A stretch of DNA of 64,000 nt from Lonicera japonica (taxonomy: Eukaryota > Streptophyta > Magnoliopsida > Dipsacales > Caprifoliaceae). The notes beneath the pieces were generated by a model. The model was not told the origin of the DNA and did not search any database. It was given only the letters and a program-made list of their open reading frames with translations. Location of the stretch: NCBI GenBank assembly GCA_021464415.1, contig CM038469.1:28823736-28887735 (forward strand). The letters are read 5' to 3'. The stretch's first letter is position 1. Every line of letters starts with the position of its first letter. Made by a program: the position numbers and the translations under genes. Positions 11,201 through 21,500 of the stretch are shown here, piece after piece.

Positions 11201-14200
11201 TGAAAAAATTACTCCCCTCAAGTATTCAAATAAATTGCTGCTTTGTCGAAGAATGTGTTGCATAAATCGTGCATGTCCAAAAAAGTAACCTTGATTCTGT
11301 AAAAAGAAAAGCAACATGCGCTAAAAGTGGGAACAAAATCCACCCAAAATAAGGTTGATAACGGGACTAAGTGGCCCAATACGACCAACAAAATGCTACC
11401 CGAGAAACACTTGTCAACACCAAGAGGACCCTTAGACCATCAAAAGGAAACTAAGGGAAACTAAGGGTCTTGTTAAGGGAAGATAGGAAAAGAAGGTATG
11501 AATGGAGCCCGAGGGGTGCCATGATACATTCCGGAGTATTGTAAAGGTAAATAGACTGATAACAAGATGGAAAATGGTAGAAAAAACAATTGATTTGTGT
11601 GAGAAGTTGGAAATCAAGTTGAGTGATGTGTTGAGATGCTCTTCATCTCATGCTCATTTTATGAGTACATGTCCCCCATCCTCCTTTATTCCTTGTGGAA
11701 ATTTTTTCTTCACCACCATCCAAAGAAATTTTTTCCATGCAAAAAGCAAGAAAGCAAGAGAATATCTCACCCTATCCCTCAACTAATTTTCCAACTTCTC
11801 ATAAAAATACATTGTTTTCCAACCATTTTCTATCTTATCATCCTACCATTTTCTATCTTGTCATCAAATGGAGCCTAAGGGAATGCTTCAAAGAGGTCAA
11901 AGGCGAAGAAGAGGCATTTGGACAGAGCACCACAGAGCACTTCAAACCACCAGTAAGATTGAAGCTAAAGAGTAGCACAAAAAAGAAAGGGAAGCAGCAG
12001 CTTCGCTTTAGATGCAGCGGAATAGGCCAAAGGTTGGACAAAGTCCACTGCTACAGAAGCAAAAAGGAGTTGGAAAAAAAACCCTTTAAGCAGAGGGGTG
12101 GCACAATGAAGAAAAAACCCTAGCTTGGGATTGAATCCTTCTGATACCAAGTTAGGAACCATCTCTCCCAAAAGCTTAAGTTGTTAGGAGAAGGAGCCAC
12201 AATGAATATCATGCTTAACACAGCCTAATTGCTAAAGTTGCAGTCTCTAGGATGGCAAATTTTGATATTCCTCTAAGGGCTATGAAATGACGGATTGAAT
12301 TAATGCAGCACATGTAACTTCTTGAGTGCTTATGACAAGTATGAAGTAAATCTTGAAATTTACTTATCAATCATATTGAGATGCGTGAATTAATATTCCT
12401 ACTGAGATATCTTTATCCTATTATTTATGAAGTTTCTATTATCTTCTTGTTCTCAAAGTATAAGAACATTTAATTGATCCATTTTTTTGTGCAGTGAATA
12501 GGCTTCCAAGTGCTCAAGGAAGGTTTCAGTCAAGTTATGTAGGCAGTTTATCCCTGAAAGTACGAGATAGGGATGTATCAAACGATGCTGCATATCTTAA
12601 AGAGCTCTATCGAAGTGATCCTGAGGCAGTGATTAGATTGTTTGAAAGCCAACCTTCGATACATTCTAACCCTTCAGCACTTGCGGAATATGTTAAGGCC
12701 TTGATCAAAGTTGATAGGTTGGATGAAAGTGAGTTGCTTAAGACATTGCAGAGAGGTGAGTCTTGGTAATCGATTTGCTCATTGACCTTTTGAATGTTTA
12801 TTCTGTTTCTTTCTACCTTAGCAATCCTTTGGGTTGGGTAAACTAATCTTTATTGGGTGAAAACAAAATATGGCGAAAGGCATTTCCGTTAATGTGCAAT
12901 TGAATTTTGTTCATATTTTATGTAGAAATTTGTATATTAATGACATTTACATGATTAATCGGAAAAGTACTTTACACCAATTCAAGTTACACCTAGGTTG
13001 GAGATTTTCACCCTGAACCAAATGTGGCTTTATTGTCTAGTTGATAGTTGAAAAGGAATTTGGCAAATGAAAACTACTTTTGTGTCATAAATCATAATGT
13101 ACTATCCTGGAAAATTCTCCTTGATATTGCCAAGGTTTCTGGTGAAGTGAAGCCTTCTTAACCAATACAATTTTCAAAATGTATTATGCAACTTTTTTCT
13201 TTTTTAAGTTTTTTTATACACAGCGTCGTGTACACAGACACACCTATGGTTCGATTTGCAGGGTGGGGAAATTGAACTAGAGACCTCTCCCCTAACTTGG
13301 GGAAAATTTTACCATTTGGGCTAAATGCCAGGTGTTATTTTGTAACTTTGCAAAGTGAAAATACACGATGAACTTTTTATGCATTTAACAAATTTTAAAA
13401 TAATTGATGTTATTCCAATTTCCAAAGGAATCAAAATACAACAGTGGATTAAAATCTTCGAAAAATTTAGACCTTGAATGTGTAGGAGAGTGTTGCTGCT
13501 TCTTGTGGAAACTATAAAGCAAAAACCTTGGATAATAATTAACTATATTTTGTCGTCTGTTCAAATTATACATATTTTTTTCTTAATTAATCTCAACAAA
13601 GTTAACAAGATTTTAATACAGGAATTGTGCGTGGTGGTAAGTCAATAGGGGAAGAAGAAAGTATTGGTGGGCTTTCATCTTTAAGGAATGTGGGGAAGTC
13701 TACAAAAGAAGGTGTACTTGGAACTCCAAGTGCTCCCATACATATGGTTGCTGCCGAAGGAGGCCATTTCAAGGAACAGTTGTGGCGTACATTAAGGGCT
13801 CTGGGCATGGCCTTTCTCTTGATTTCAGGCGTTGGAGCACTTATCGAGGATAGGGGAATAAGTAAAGGTATTATTAGTATCTTGTACTATGATGCTTATG
13901 TCTCTATTATGAGTAATTCTAGAGGGACATATACGTCTGGCATAAAAGATTTGACATATTCAGTATGGCTACCATGTATTGGTTAGAAGTTGGGGTTCAT
14001 ATGAAATTCATCCTTATTGCAGTACATTGTAAGTTTGTAACCAATGAGTAATCGCCAAATTAAAAGGTCACTATTTTATGTCACATAAGAATGTCCCTCT
14101 AGAAGTGTTTCCTCTCTTATTTATATAGATATACATAACTTTACGTATGTATGTGTTATTTGTGTGTGTCTATGATTTAGGTTCAGTCTTGCTTGTAGTT

Positions 14201-14247
14201 AATAAAAAGTTTCCATTTTTTTTATCAATTTTTTAGGACTTGGTCTT

Positions 14248-14278
<31 letters not shown>

Positions 14279-15438
14279 GTACAAAGTTTAGTGATGTGAA
14301 GGGTGTAGATGAAGCAAAAGCCGAGCTAGAAGAAATTGTTCACTACCTTCGAGACCCTAAGGTAAGTAATTAAGCGCCTTTTGTTTTCTATGATCTTTTG
14401 CGATTTTGACACCATGCTCTTAAGCAGGTGAGCTTTGATTTCCCCTCGATGTTGAGGGCTATCGTGTCTAATTGAGATGTGTGCCTTAAGGCTGCGTTCA
14501 GCGTGCAGTACAAGAGATGGTAGGATAACATTATCCTGTTCCAATTCTAGTGTTGGTCAGGATTGGATATGAGTGTGGATTATTTATCATGAAAACTGAT
14601 CCCTTATCCCCAAAAAAAGACAATACTACCCCTATCCGTACTTCTAACCTGGGATTGTTCTAAATGCAGGTTTGTAATAACCCTTATCCATAATATTCTC
14701 ATCCTGTCCTATCCTATCCTAGTTTGTTATCCATTGTCCTAAACGCAGCCTATCTTATAAAACTTCTGGATTGGGATGGTTGTAGGCCCCCTTCACCAGA
14801 TTTTAGTTCTATTTCTGGCTTTGGGTTCTTGTTTTGTGAACAGGCCTCTTTAGGTTAAGTTCATTAAACAAGTCCGACTTTATTTAGGGTGTGTTTGATA
14901 GCTGGCATGGAATTAGGATAGAAGATGTTTAAATTCTAGGCAATTCTTTTTCTTGGCAATTGAATTACATGGAAAGGCATTTAAAGGTGTTTAATTGTAT
15001 TTATTTTCTACGTGGAACCATTCAATGATGACAGATTTCCAATAGTTGGTGTTTGATTGCCCACTTTTTACTTAAAAATGAACTTTTTGCCATTGAGCAC
15101 TTTTCCACCTTACCTATAATTGATTTTCCTTGGGGGAGGGTAAGAATTCAAGTTCCTAGTATTACGCATCATTTACTTGTGCCACCTAGAAAATTAGGCA
15201 ATCAAACCTACCAAAAGATGGAAAAGTTCATATTTTCCAAGTTTTACATGGAAAACTTTGCCAGTCAAACGCATTCTTGGGCGGGTCTTTTGAGAGCACT
15301 ATTTTTCACTTGTTATATGTGCACTCTCAGGTTTCCAAAATACATCAAACTTCTGATGTTATTTTTCGTATTCTACAGCGCTTCACTCGACTTGGAGGCA
15401 AACTCCCAAAGGGCGTTTTGCTTGTGGGTCCACCTGGT

Positions 15439-15479
<41 letters not shown>

Positions 15480-18005
15480 AGGAGTACCTTTCTTCTCGTG
15501 TAGCGGCAGTGAATTTGAAGAGATGTTTGTTGGTGTTGGGGCCCGTAGAGTGAGAGACCTTTTCTCCGCCGCCAAAAAACGGTCACCTTGCATAATATTT
15601 ATGGATGAAATTGATGCCATTGGAGGTAGCCGAAACCCGAAAGACCAACAGTATATGAAGATGACTTTGAATCAGTTGCTTGTTGAACTCGATGGGTTCA
15701 AACAAAATGAAGGGATTATAGTGATCGCAGCTACTAATTTCCCCGAATCGTTGGACAAGGCACTGGTGAGACCTGGACGATTTGATCGTCACATCGTTGT
15801 TCCCAATCCTGATGTTGAAGGGCGGAGGCAAATTATGGAATCTCACATGTCAAAGGTAATTTTAGCTTTTTGAGAAGAAATCTTTTAACGCATTTGATTG
15901 GTTTACGTGGGAAATAATTGAATTCCTTGGAGTTGTTTTTAGATGGAAAATTTTTCCATGAAAAAACAGACGGTATGGAGGAGGTGGTTTTTGAATTACT
16001 CTCTCCGTCCCTAATTAGGAGTCTATGTTTGGACTGTCGCATTTTTAAAAATGCTCTAATATCTTCGCAATCAATGGTTTAGACCAAAACTTGTTTCCTA
16101 TCATGAGTTTGGTACGCTGATTATGTTTCGAAAAGGAAAGCGGACTTTTAATTTGGGACGGAGGGAGTACACAGGAGAATATAAGGCCAAACTAAGTTGT
16201 ATTAAGGATTTAATTTCCATGGAAAATTTTGCAATCAAACTTACGCCACTAGAGATAGATACAAAAATTTGAGCATTTTCCATAGAAACGAATTGCAATT
16301 GAACACATCCTTAAGTTTCTGGACGACTAGCATATGCTTAGCAATCTGTCATTTCATGTTGGCAAAATGTAATGTTGCTCCTTGAAAGAGTTTGTTCTGG
16401 CTTTTAATAGGCCGCACTTCTTTCTTTTTAGTGTTAGACTTTGTGGTAAAATTGCTACGGTCATGCATCAAACTTGTGTTATCTGTTTGTCCATGTAAAA
16501 GAAAGCAAGCCTGTATAGGATTGACCAGCATCTCAAAAAGTCATTTGGACTGAGCTTAGATTTGGCCCTTTTTATACCCCCGGTGTCCTGCCATGTGTAT
16601 TCCACATAAGTGCCATCCTTGCGTACAAGAGGCAAGCCCATGTGATGGTGCCTATGTGGCACATTTACCATTGACCAGAGAGTACCACCACATGTTACTC
16701 CTGAGTGTGCAGTACTCCTTTTGTCCCCAATTAAGAGTCCCACTTTGACTTTGGTTATTTTTTACAAGAACACTAATTTCAACGTAATAAATGGTTTAAA
16801 ACAAAACTTGTTTGGTAATTTTGATATTTTGTGCATTAGTTATGTCTAGAAAAGAAAAGTGGTCTCTTAATTAGGGACATCAAAAAGAGGAGTAGGGAAC
16901 TCTTAATTTGGGAGGTCGGAGTATTCTATTGCCTAGGTGACACTATAACCTTGACTCATACGGCATTCCATACATGGAGTACTACAATCCCCACTCTGCT
17001 CCTTCCCCCCACAAAAAAAAATGAAAAGGAAAAACTTTCTAAATTATCTTATGTGCTTGGACTACCATTTGATAGGTCCTAAAGGGAGACGATGTGGATC
17101 TGATGATAATTGCCAGAGGAACCCCCGGGTTCTCAGGAGCCGATCTTGCAAACTTGGTAAACGTTGCAGCTCTCAAGGCCGCAATGGACGGTGCAAAGGC
17201 CGTAAGCATGGCTGATCTCGAATATGCAAAGGACAAGATCATGATGGGCAGCGAACGCAAATCTGCCGTCATTTCAGACGAATCCCGAAAACTAACGGCT
17301 TTCCACGAGGGTGGCCACGCCCTTGTTGCCATACACACTGACGGGGCCCTCCCGGTCCACAAGGCAACCATTGTTCCCCGAGGTATGTCCCTTGGCATGG
17401 TTGCCCAACTGCCTGACAAAGACGAAACGAGCATTTCCCGTAAGCAAATGCTTGCCCGGCTCGACGTTTGTATGGGTGGGCGGGTAGCCGAAGAGCTTAT
17501 ATTTGGTGAAAGTGAAGTTACTTCAGGTGCCTCTTCGGATTTACAACAAGCAACTAAACTTGCAAGAGCGATGGTTACAAAGTACGGAATGAGCAAGCAA
17601 GTAGGAGTGGTTACTCATAACTATGATGATAATGGAAAGAGTATGAGTACTGAAACGAGGCTTCTTATCGAACAGGAAGTTAAAGAAATGTTGGAAACAG
17701 CTTACAACAACGCGAAAACTATACTTACAACTCATGGGAAAGAGTTGCACACGCTTGCTAACGCGTTGCTCGAGCACGAGACACTTTCGGGAAATCAGAT
17801 AAAGACCCTTCTTGCTAAAGTCAACTCTGAGCAGAGTCAACAGCAACAGCAACAGGTGGTTGTACCTCAGGGTACTTCTCAGTCTAGTGCAGTTCCTCCA
17901 TCAGCACCAAATGCGGCGGCATCGGCGGCGGTAGCAGCGGCTGCGGCTGCTGCAGCTGCCAAGGCTGCAGCCAAGACGAAAGGGATTGCTCCAGTGGGAT
18001 CTTAG
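8247..18005 (+). CDS. FTSH4: FTSH4, mitochondrial i-AAA zinc metalloprotease
   Basis: ATP-dependent membrane protease of the mitochondrial inner membrane that faces the intermembrane space and degrades damaged inner-membrane proteins. Seven coding exons join in frame: 8247-8273, 10015-10102, 12495-12755, 13622-13867, 14237-14361, 15379-15855 and 17076-18005. All introns are GT...AG. The product is 717 residues, the length I recall for Arabidopsis FTSH4, and it resembles that protein throughout. Seen in order: a basic presequence; one membrane segment (about 183-200), as in i-AAA rather than m-AAA proteases; Walker A GPPGTGKT (266-273); Walker B IIFMDE (321-326); the zinc site HEGGH (about 485-489); a later SSD acidic ligand; and an Ala-rich tail. 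The first exon encodes only nine residues. Introns 1 to 6 carry several mobile elements but none touches an exon. The gene looks intact. The start is the only ATG that reads into a presequence with correct splicing. Confidence 0.95.
9070..9150 (-). other. 5S-rRNA-like segment in Cassandra LTR
   Basis: Read on the minus strand, this contains the phrases GGATCCCAT, GAACTCCGAAGTTAAGCGTG and GGATGGGTGACC, which match the middle and 3' half of plant 5S rRNA, including the internal Pol III C-box region. The 5' part of 5S rRNA is not recognisable and there is an insertion before the C box, so it is a domesticated promoter segment and not a ribosomal gene. A second copy lies at 9568-9645. Confidence 0.85.
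9568..9645 (-). other. 5S-rRNA-like segment in second Cassandra LTR
   Basis: Same 5S-derived core as at 9070-9150, in the second LTR of the intron 1 element. The sequence leading into the C-box region is rearranged here: a second TCTTGTCCGCTCTGGGT phrase appears at 9551-9567, which suggests local duplication within this LTR. Confidence 0.8.
10586..12220 (-). mobile_element. TRIM-like LTR element with 71 bp repeats in FTSH4 intron 2
   Basis: Two direct repeats of 71 bp (10586-10656 and 12150-12220) begin in a (T)GTTAGGAACCATCTC phrase and end CTTAAC(A), with few differences. On the minus strand, the sequence directly inside the right-hand repeat reads TTGGTATCAGAA, a good match to the initiator-tRNA-Met primer site. 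The sequence inside the left-hand repeat is purine-rich (GAGGGAGGCGG), like a polypurine tract. Flanks are CAACC and CAGCC, a possible 5 bp duplication with one mismatch. The repeats are very short for LTRs and the interior has no gag or pol, so this fits a TRIM or a heavily deleted retroelement. A second primer-site-like sequence near 10802-10810 suggests nesting. Confidence 0.6.
11540..11878. mobile_element. MITE-like inverted repeat within intron 2
   Basis: A block near 11553-11580 (around ACAAGATGGAAAATGGTAG) matches the reverse complement of the sequence near 11820-11868 (around ACAAGATAGAAAATGGTAG). The right end finishes with ATCAAATGGAGCC, close to the terminus of the promoter MITE at 7729-8013. 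The interior shares the GAGAAGTTGGA...GAGTGATG theme with that MITE and with the one at 57402. The left end is not resolved. Confidence 0.5.
13196..13340 (-). mobile_element. tRNA-derived SINE in FTSH4 intron 3
   Basis: On the minus strand the block begins near a box-A-like TAGCCCAAATGGTAA and continues to a box-B-like GGTCTCTAGTTCAATTTC about 35 bases later. It ends in an A-rich tail, seen as T-runs at 13194-13215 on the plus strand. Flanking 9-mers TGCAACTTT (13187-13195) and TGTAACTTT (13341-13349) look like a target-site duplication with one mismatch. This is the usual anatomy of a plant SINE. It is antisense to FTSH4. Confidence 0.7.
14885..15290. mobile_element. degenerate MITE-like sequence in FTSH4 intron 5
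   Basis: The left edge (GGTGTGTTTGATAGC, about 14888) and right edge (CAGTCAAACGCATTC, about 15262) have the complementary TTTGAY...TCAAA ends common in plant MITEs. Interior phrases about TACATGGAAAAC recur in inverted order. No target duplication was fixed. Confidence 0.35.
15999..16167. mobile_element. Stowaway-like MITE in FTSH4 intron 6
   Basis: This 169 bp element has terminal inverted repeats CTCTCTCCGTCCCTAATTAG / CTCCCTCCGTCCCAAATTAA and is flanked by TA on both sides (15997-15998, 16168-16169), as for Stowaway/Tc1-mariner MITEs. It appears nested in another inverted-repeat sequence whose edges are GCATTTGATTGG (about 15890) and GCAATCAAACTTACG (about 16230). Confidence 0.8.
16715..16921. 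mobile_element. second Stowaway-like MITE in FTSH4 intron 6
   Basis: This 207 bp element has diverged termini CTCCTTTTGTCCCCAATTAAG and CTCCGACCTCCCAAATTAAG and TA flanks (16713-16714, 16922-16923). The ATTAAGAGTCCC theme is shared with the element at 15999, so they belong to one broad family. It ends about 150 bp before the last exon of FTSH4. Confidence 0.7.
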
Positions 18006-18519
18006 CACATGGAGATGTATGGTAAGATCTTTATTTTTTAGTGAGTACTAATTGGATGGATTTAGTGTGCATATAATTTATTACCGTGCTAGACTTTTTT
18101 TTTTTTTTTTTATGGAGAAAGGAAACTGTAGTTTGATTGGTGCCACTGAGGTCCAATTTGATGTACCATCATCATAATGGAAGTGTTGAGAGCTATAATA
18201 GATGGTTATTAATGGCAGTAAGTTAATTAGCTGTGTGAAATTGTAGCAATTGGACTCTATTAATTGTCCTAAATTTTCATTTTTAAGTATTGTAGTTGAA
18301 CAGAATAATATGAGGTACTTTTCGATTACCTATATACAAATTGTAGAACAGTTTAGTTTAGGAGGTTATAGTTTCAATTCCTGCGTTTTGTAACAATTAG
18401 TTTCGTGATTTCTCTTTTTGTGCGCTAATTGTTCACTGATAACATTACATTCAAAAGGTTCGTACCCGCAGAGGTCCTATTTGATGTTCATACCTATTTC
18501 TCCCCTCTTTTTCCGTTCC
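18006..18519 (+). other. FTSH4 3' untranslated and downstream region
   Basis: This follows the TAG stop. It has a T-rich stretch (18095-18111) and AT-rich sequence suitable for 3' end formation, but no single polyadenylation signal can be chosen. It grades into the first copy of the triplicated unit. Confidence 0.5.
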
Positions 18520-21500
18520 ATCGTCAGTAAACTCTCCCCTATTTTTCTGTTCCATCTTCAATAAAAACCCCAATTGAAATTAAACTATTTTTCTGTTCTA
18601 TAATAGCAAATTAAACCTTTCAAATTCAACCCCCAAAAAAACGCCAATGTTTCAAATCTCAACTTACAAATTCATCATAAAAGGCTCATCATGAAAGCCA
18701 TTAAAAAAAAACAAAATATCAACTCTCAATTCAATCAGAAAGCCATTTTAATAAAACAAAATAAAAAAATTCCATTTGAATTTACTTTAAAAAATTGAAT
18801 AAAAAAATGTGAAAATAATTTAAAAATTCGAATAAATAAAAAAAAATCTCACAATAAAAACGCCGCCAAACCCAATAAATAAATAAAAAATATCTCACAA
18901 TAAAAACGCAGCCAAACCCAATTGAAACAGTGAAAGTAATTTAAAATTTAAAATAAATAAATAAAATCCCACAAATTCAATCTCAAATTCAACCTATCTA
19001 TAAAATCCCACAAATTCAATCTCAAATTCAACCTATCTAACGAAAGCATTTTGTAATGTCTAACGTCTCAAATTAAACCCCAATTGAAACAGTGAAAATA
19101 ATTTAAAATTTAAAATAAATAAATAAAATCCCACAAATTCAATCTCAAATTCAACCTCATATCAACAATCAAGTTTTGTACCGATTCTACCCATCATATC
19201 ATTGCTTATTCAACCCATGATATCATTATCATTTAATCACTCGAAAGTAATTTGAAGCAATCGTGAATCGGAGTAAAATGCAAGTTAATTTGCTCCAATA
19301 TTTTAATTGCTACAAATTGTAAATTGGAGTAAAACGTGAGTTAATTTCTTCCAATATTTCAAACGCTAAAACCAAAATTCAGGATAAATAATAAAATTTT
19401 AAATGCTTCCAATATTAACTCAAGAAAATAATTAAATAAAATTAAAATTGAAACAATTATTCGCTTCCAATTCTTCTAAATTAAAATTGAAACAATTATT
19501 CGCTTCCAATTCTATTAGAGAACCAGCATTGAGTTAGAACCACGAAACAAAATAAAATTGGATATTTCTCAATTTATTTGTGTGTAAGAACCACGAAATA
19601 AAATAAATTTAATATTTCTTAATTTGTTTGTGTGTATAAAAGAGATAACAAATGCATTTTTCATTCATAATGTTTTGCACTTAGCGAGATGACCTATCGT
19701 GATGTTTAAGTTTAATAGCTAAATAGCAAATGTATGAAAACTTAATTAATATGAAAAGCCTCTAGAGATCATGTTATTCATCAAAGTGGTATGTGATGGC
19801 ATATTTATCACATACAACCAATTTTCATGTCGCAACTTGGTTTAATCCGGTTAGTATTTTCATACAAAAATTTAAAATAATTCAATGTTCATTAAAATAA
19901 TTCCATGGAAGTTATCAAACGCAATCTCAGATTTTAATTAAAAAAAAACCCTCACCGTTAAATCGCTTAAAACTCTAGTTTGATAAGTAAATGGAAAACA
20001 ATATTATACATATATGTCAAAACTTGTTAATTGGAGAACAAAATAATCTTCTATAGTAAATTTTAAGAACTTAGATATTTAAAGAATAAAGAAAGTAAAC
20101 ATCTTACAAGTAGCTTAAAGACATATATCTATAAATTCAATAGAAAACAATTTCGTAATGACAAATACTAAAAAAATAGCGTACATATATATATATTAAC
20201 AATGCTCTAACTTAAAAAGTACCGTCAATATATTAAAAGTGTCCAAATATATAACACGAGACATAAGAGAGGTGAAAAGAAAGAGAACATTAGAAATGTT
20301 GCCTCATTTATTACCTGATGATGAGATGGAATTTTGTATATATTTAATAAGATTTTTAGAGTAGCATTTTTTATAAAGTGTAAGAGTAATTTTTAAAACA
20401 TTGCTCCCAAAATTTACAAACTAATACATTAGCATATTCTTTAAGTGTTGCACAATTCACTGAGAGGGCTAATCCTTACCCAAAAGGATCTACTACTTGT
20501 TTTCAGTATGGATATTATTAGAAATGTAAAGTAACAATTTAATCCCCTTTTTATAATTGGATTGAATTCACTTTTTAAAAAACCGAAATTATTGAATTGA
20601 TTTTGGTTTGGGGACTGTAGAAATCGGTCCAAACCGAATGGATTATTTTGTATGTTTAGTTTAAAAATGAGCACATGTCAAAGTATAATCGGAGGTTATC
20701 ACAATGAGACAAGAAGATAAATTTTCTTGGATCTGATTCTTTTAGAGTTGTGGAAATCACTTTAGAGGAGAGTTGCTTAAATTTACACAGCTAATTTAAA
20801 ATTGATAGCCTAGATTTAACCCAACTCAAAATAAAACATAAATTATGTCGTTTTAATAGTTACATAATTTAACGCCGTTCATCTCCTTCCGTCTTCATTT
20901 AGATCCAAAATCAAAAGAGTGATTGGGATGAAATTCTTTCTTTTATTGTAATTCTTCATTCGAATTCAAAGTGAATTTTGTTCTATGTTATTTCTAGACT
21001 CGAAAACTCACTATGAAATCACAAGTAACAAACAGTGAATAGATTCATTGGCTCGATACCTTGTAATGGCTTGGCATTGCACAAATATGATACACACATA
21101 TATGTTGAATAAATATATGGTGTCTACACCTTTCTTTTGGAATGCCTGCCTGAATTATCAAGAGCCAAGTTCAAGGAGTTGGATTGCTATGACTTCTACT
21201 TGTCGGGACACTATTTTGGATGCCGACAAGATATTTATGTGTGTATATATATATGTATGTTTGTCATACATAATAAAAAATAAGAGAACTATTCATTAGA
21301 AAGAAAAAAAATATCCTGCTCGTTAGAGTCACATCTCTTTACTTTGTCAAGAGAAAATCATATGCGTCGAATAGAAGAGAGGCGTGGAGATAAAAAAAAA
21401 ATGGATGGTAATTGTTTTCCTCGAAAAAACAACCGAAGGAATTTCGTAGTGTTAAATTAAAAAGATAATAAAACGACGTAATTTAAGTTATGTCTTAAGT

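Noticed and set aside
11695..12123. 142-codon ORF in FTSH4 intron 2 as an alternative exon or nested gene
   Set aside because: It spans the MITE and the interior of the TRIM-like element, is low-complexity Lys/Ser-rich, and the FTSH4 protein is complete without it.
13627..13986. Extension of FTSH4 exon 4 past 13867
   Set aside because: The GT at 13868 follows the conserved ISKG junction and the next exon continues the family sequence. The readthrough frame beyond it has no family match.
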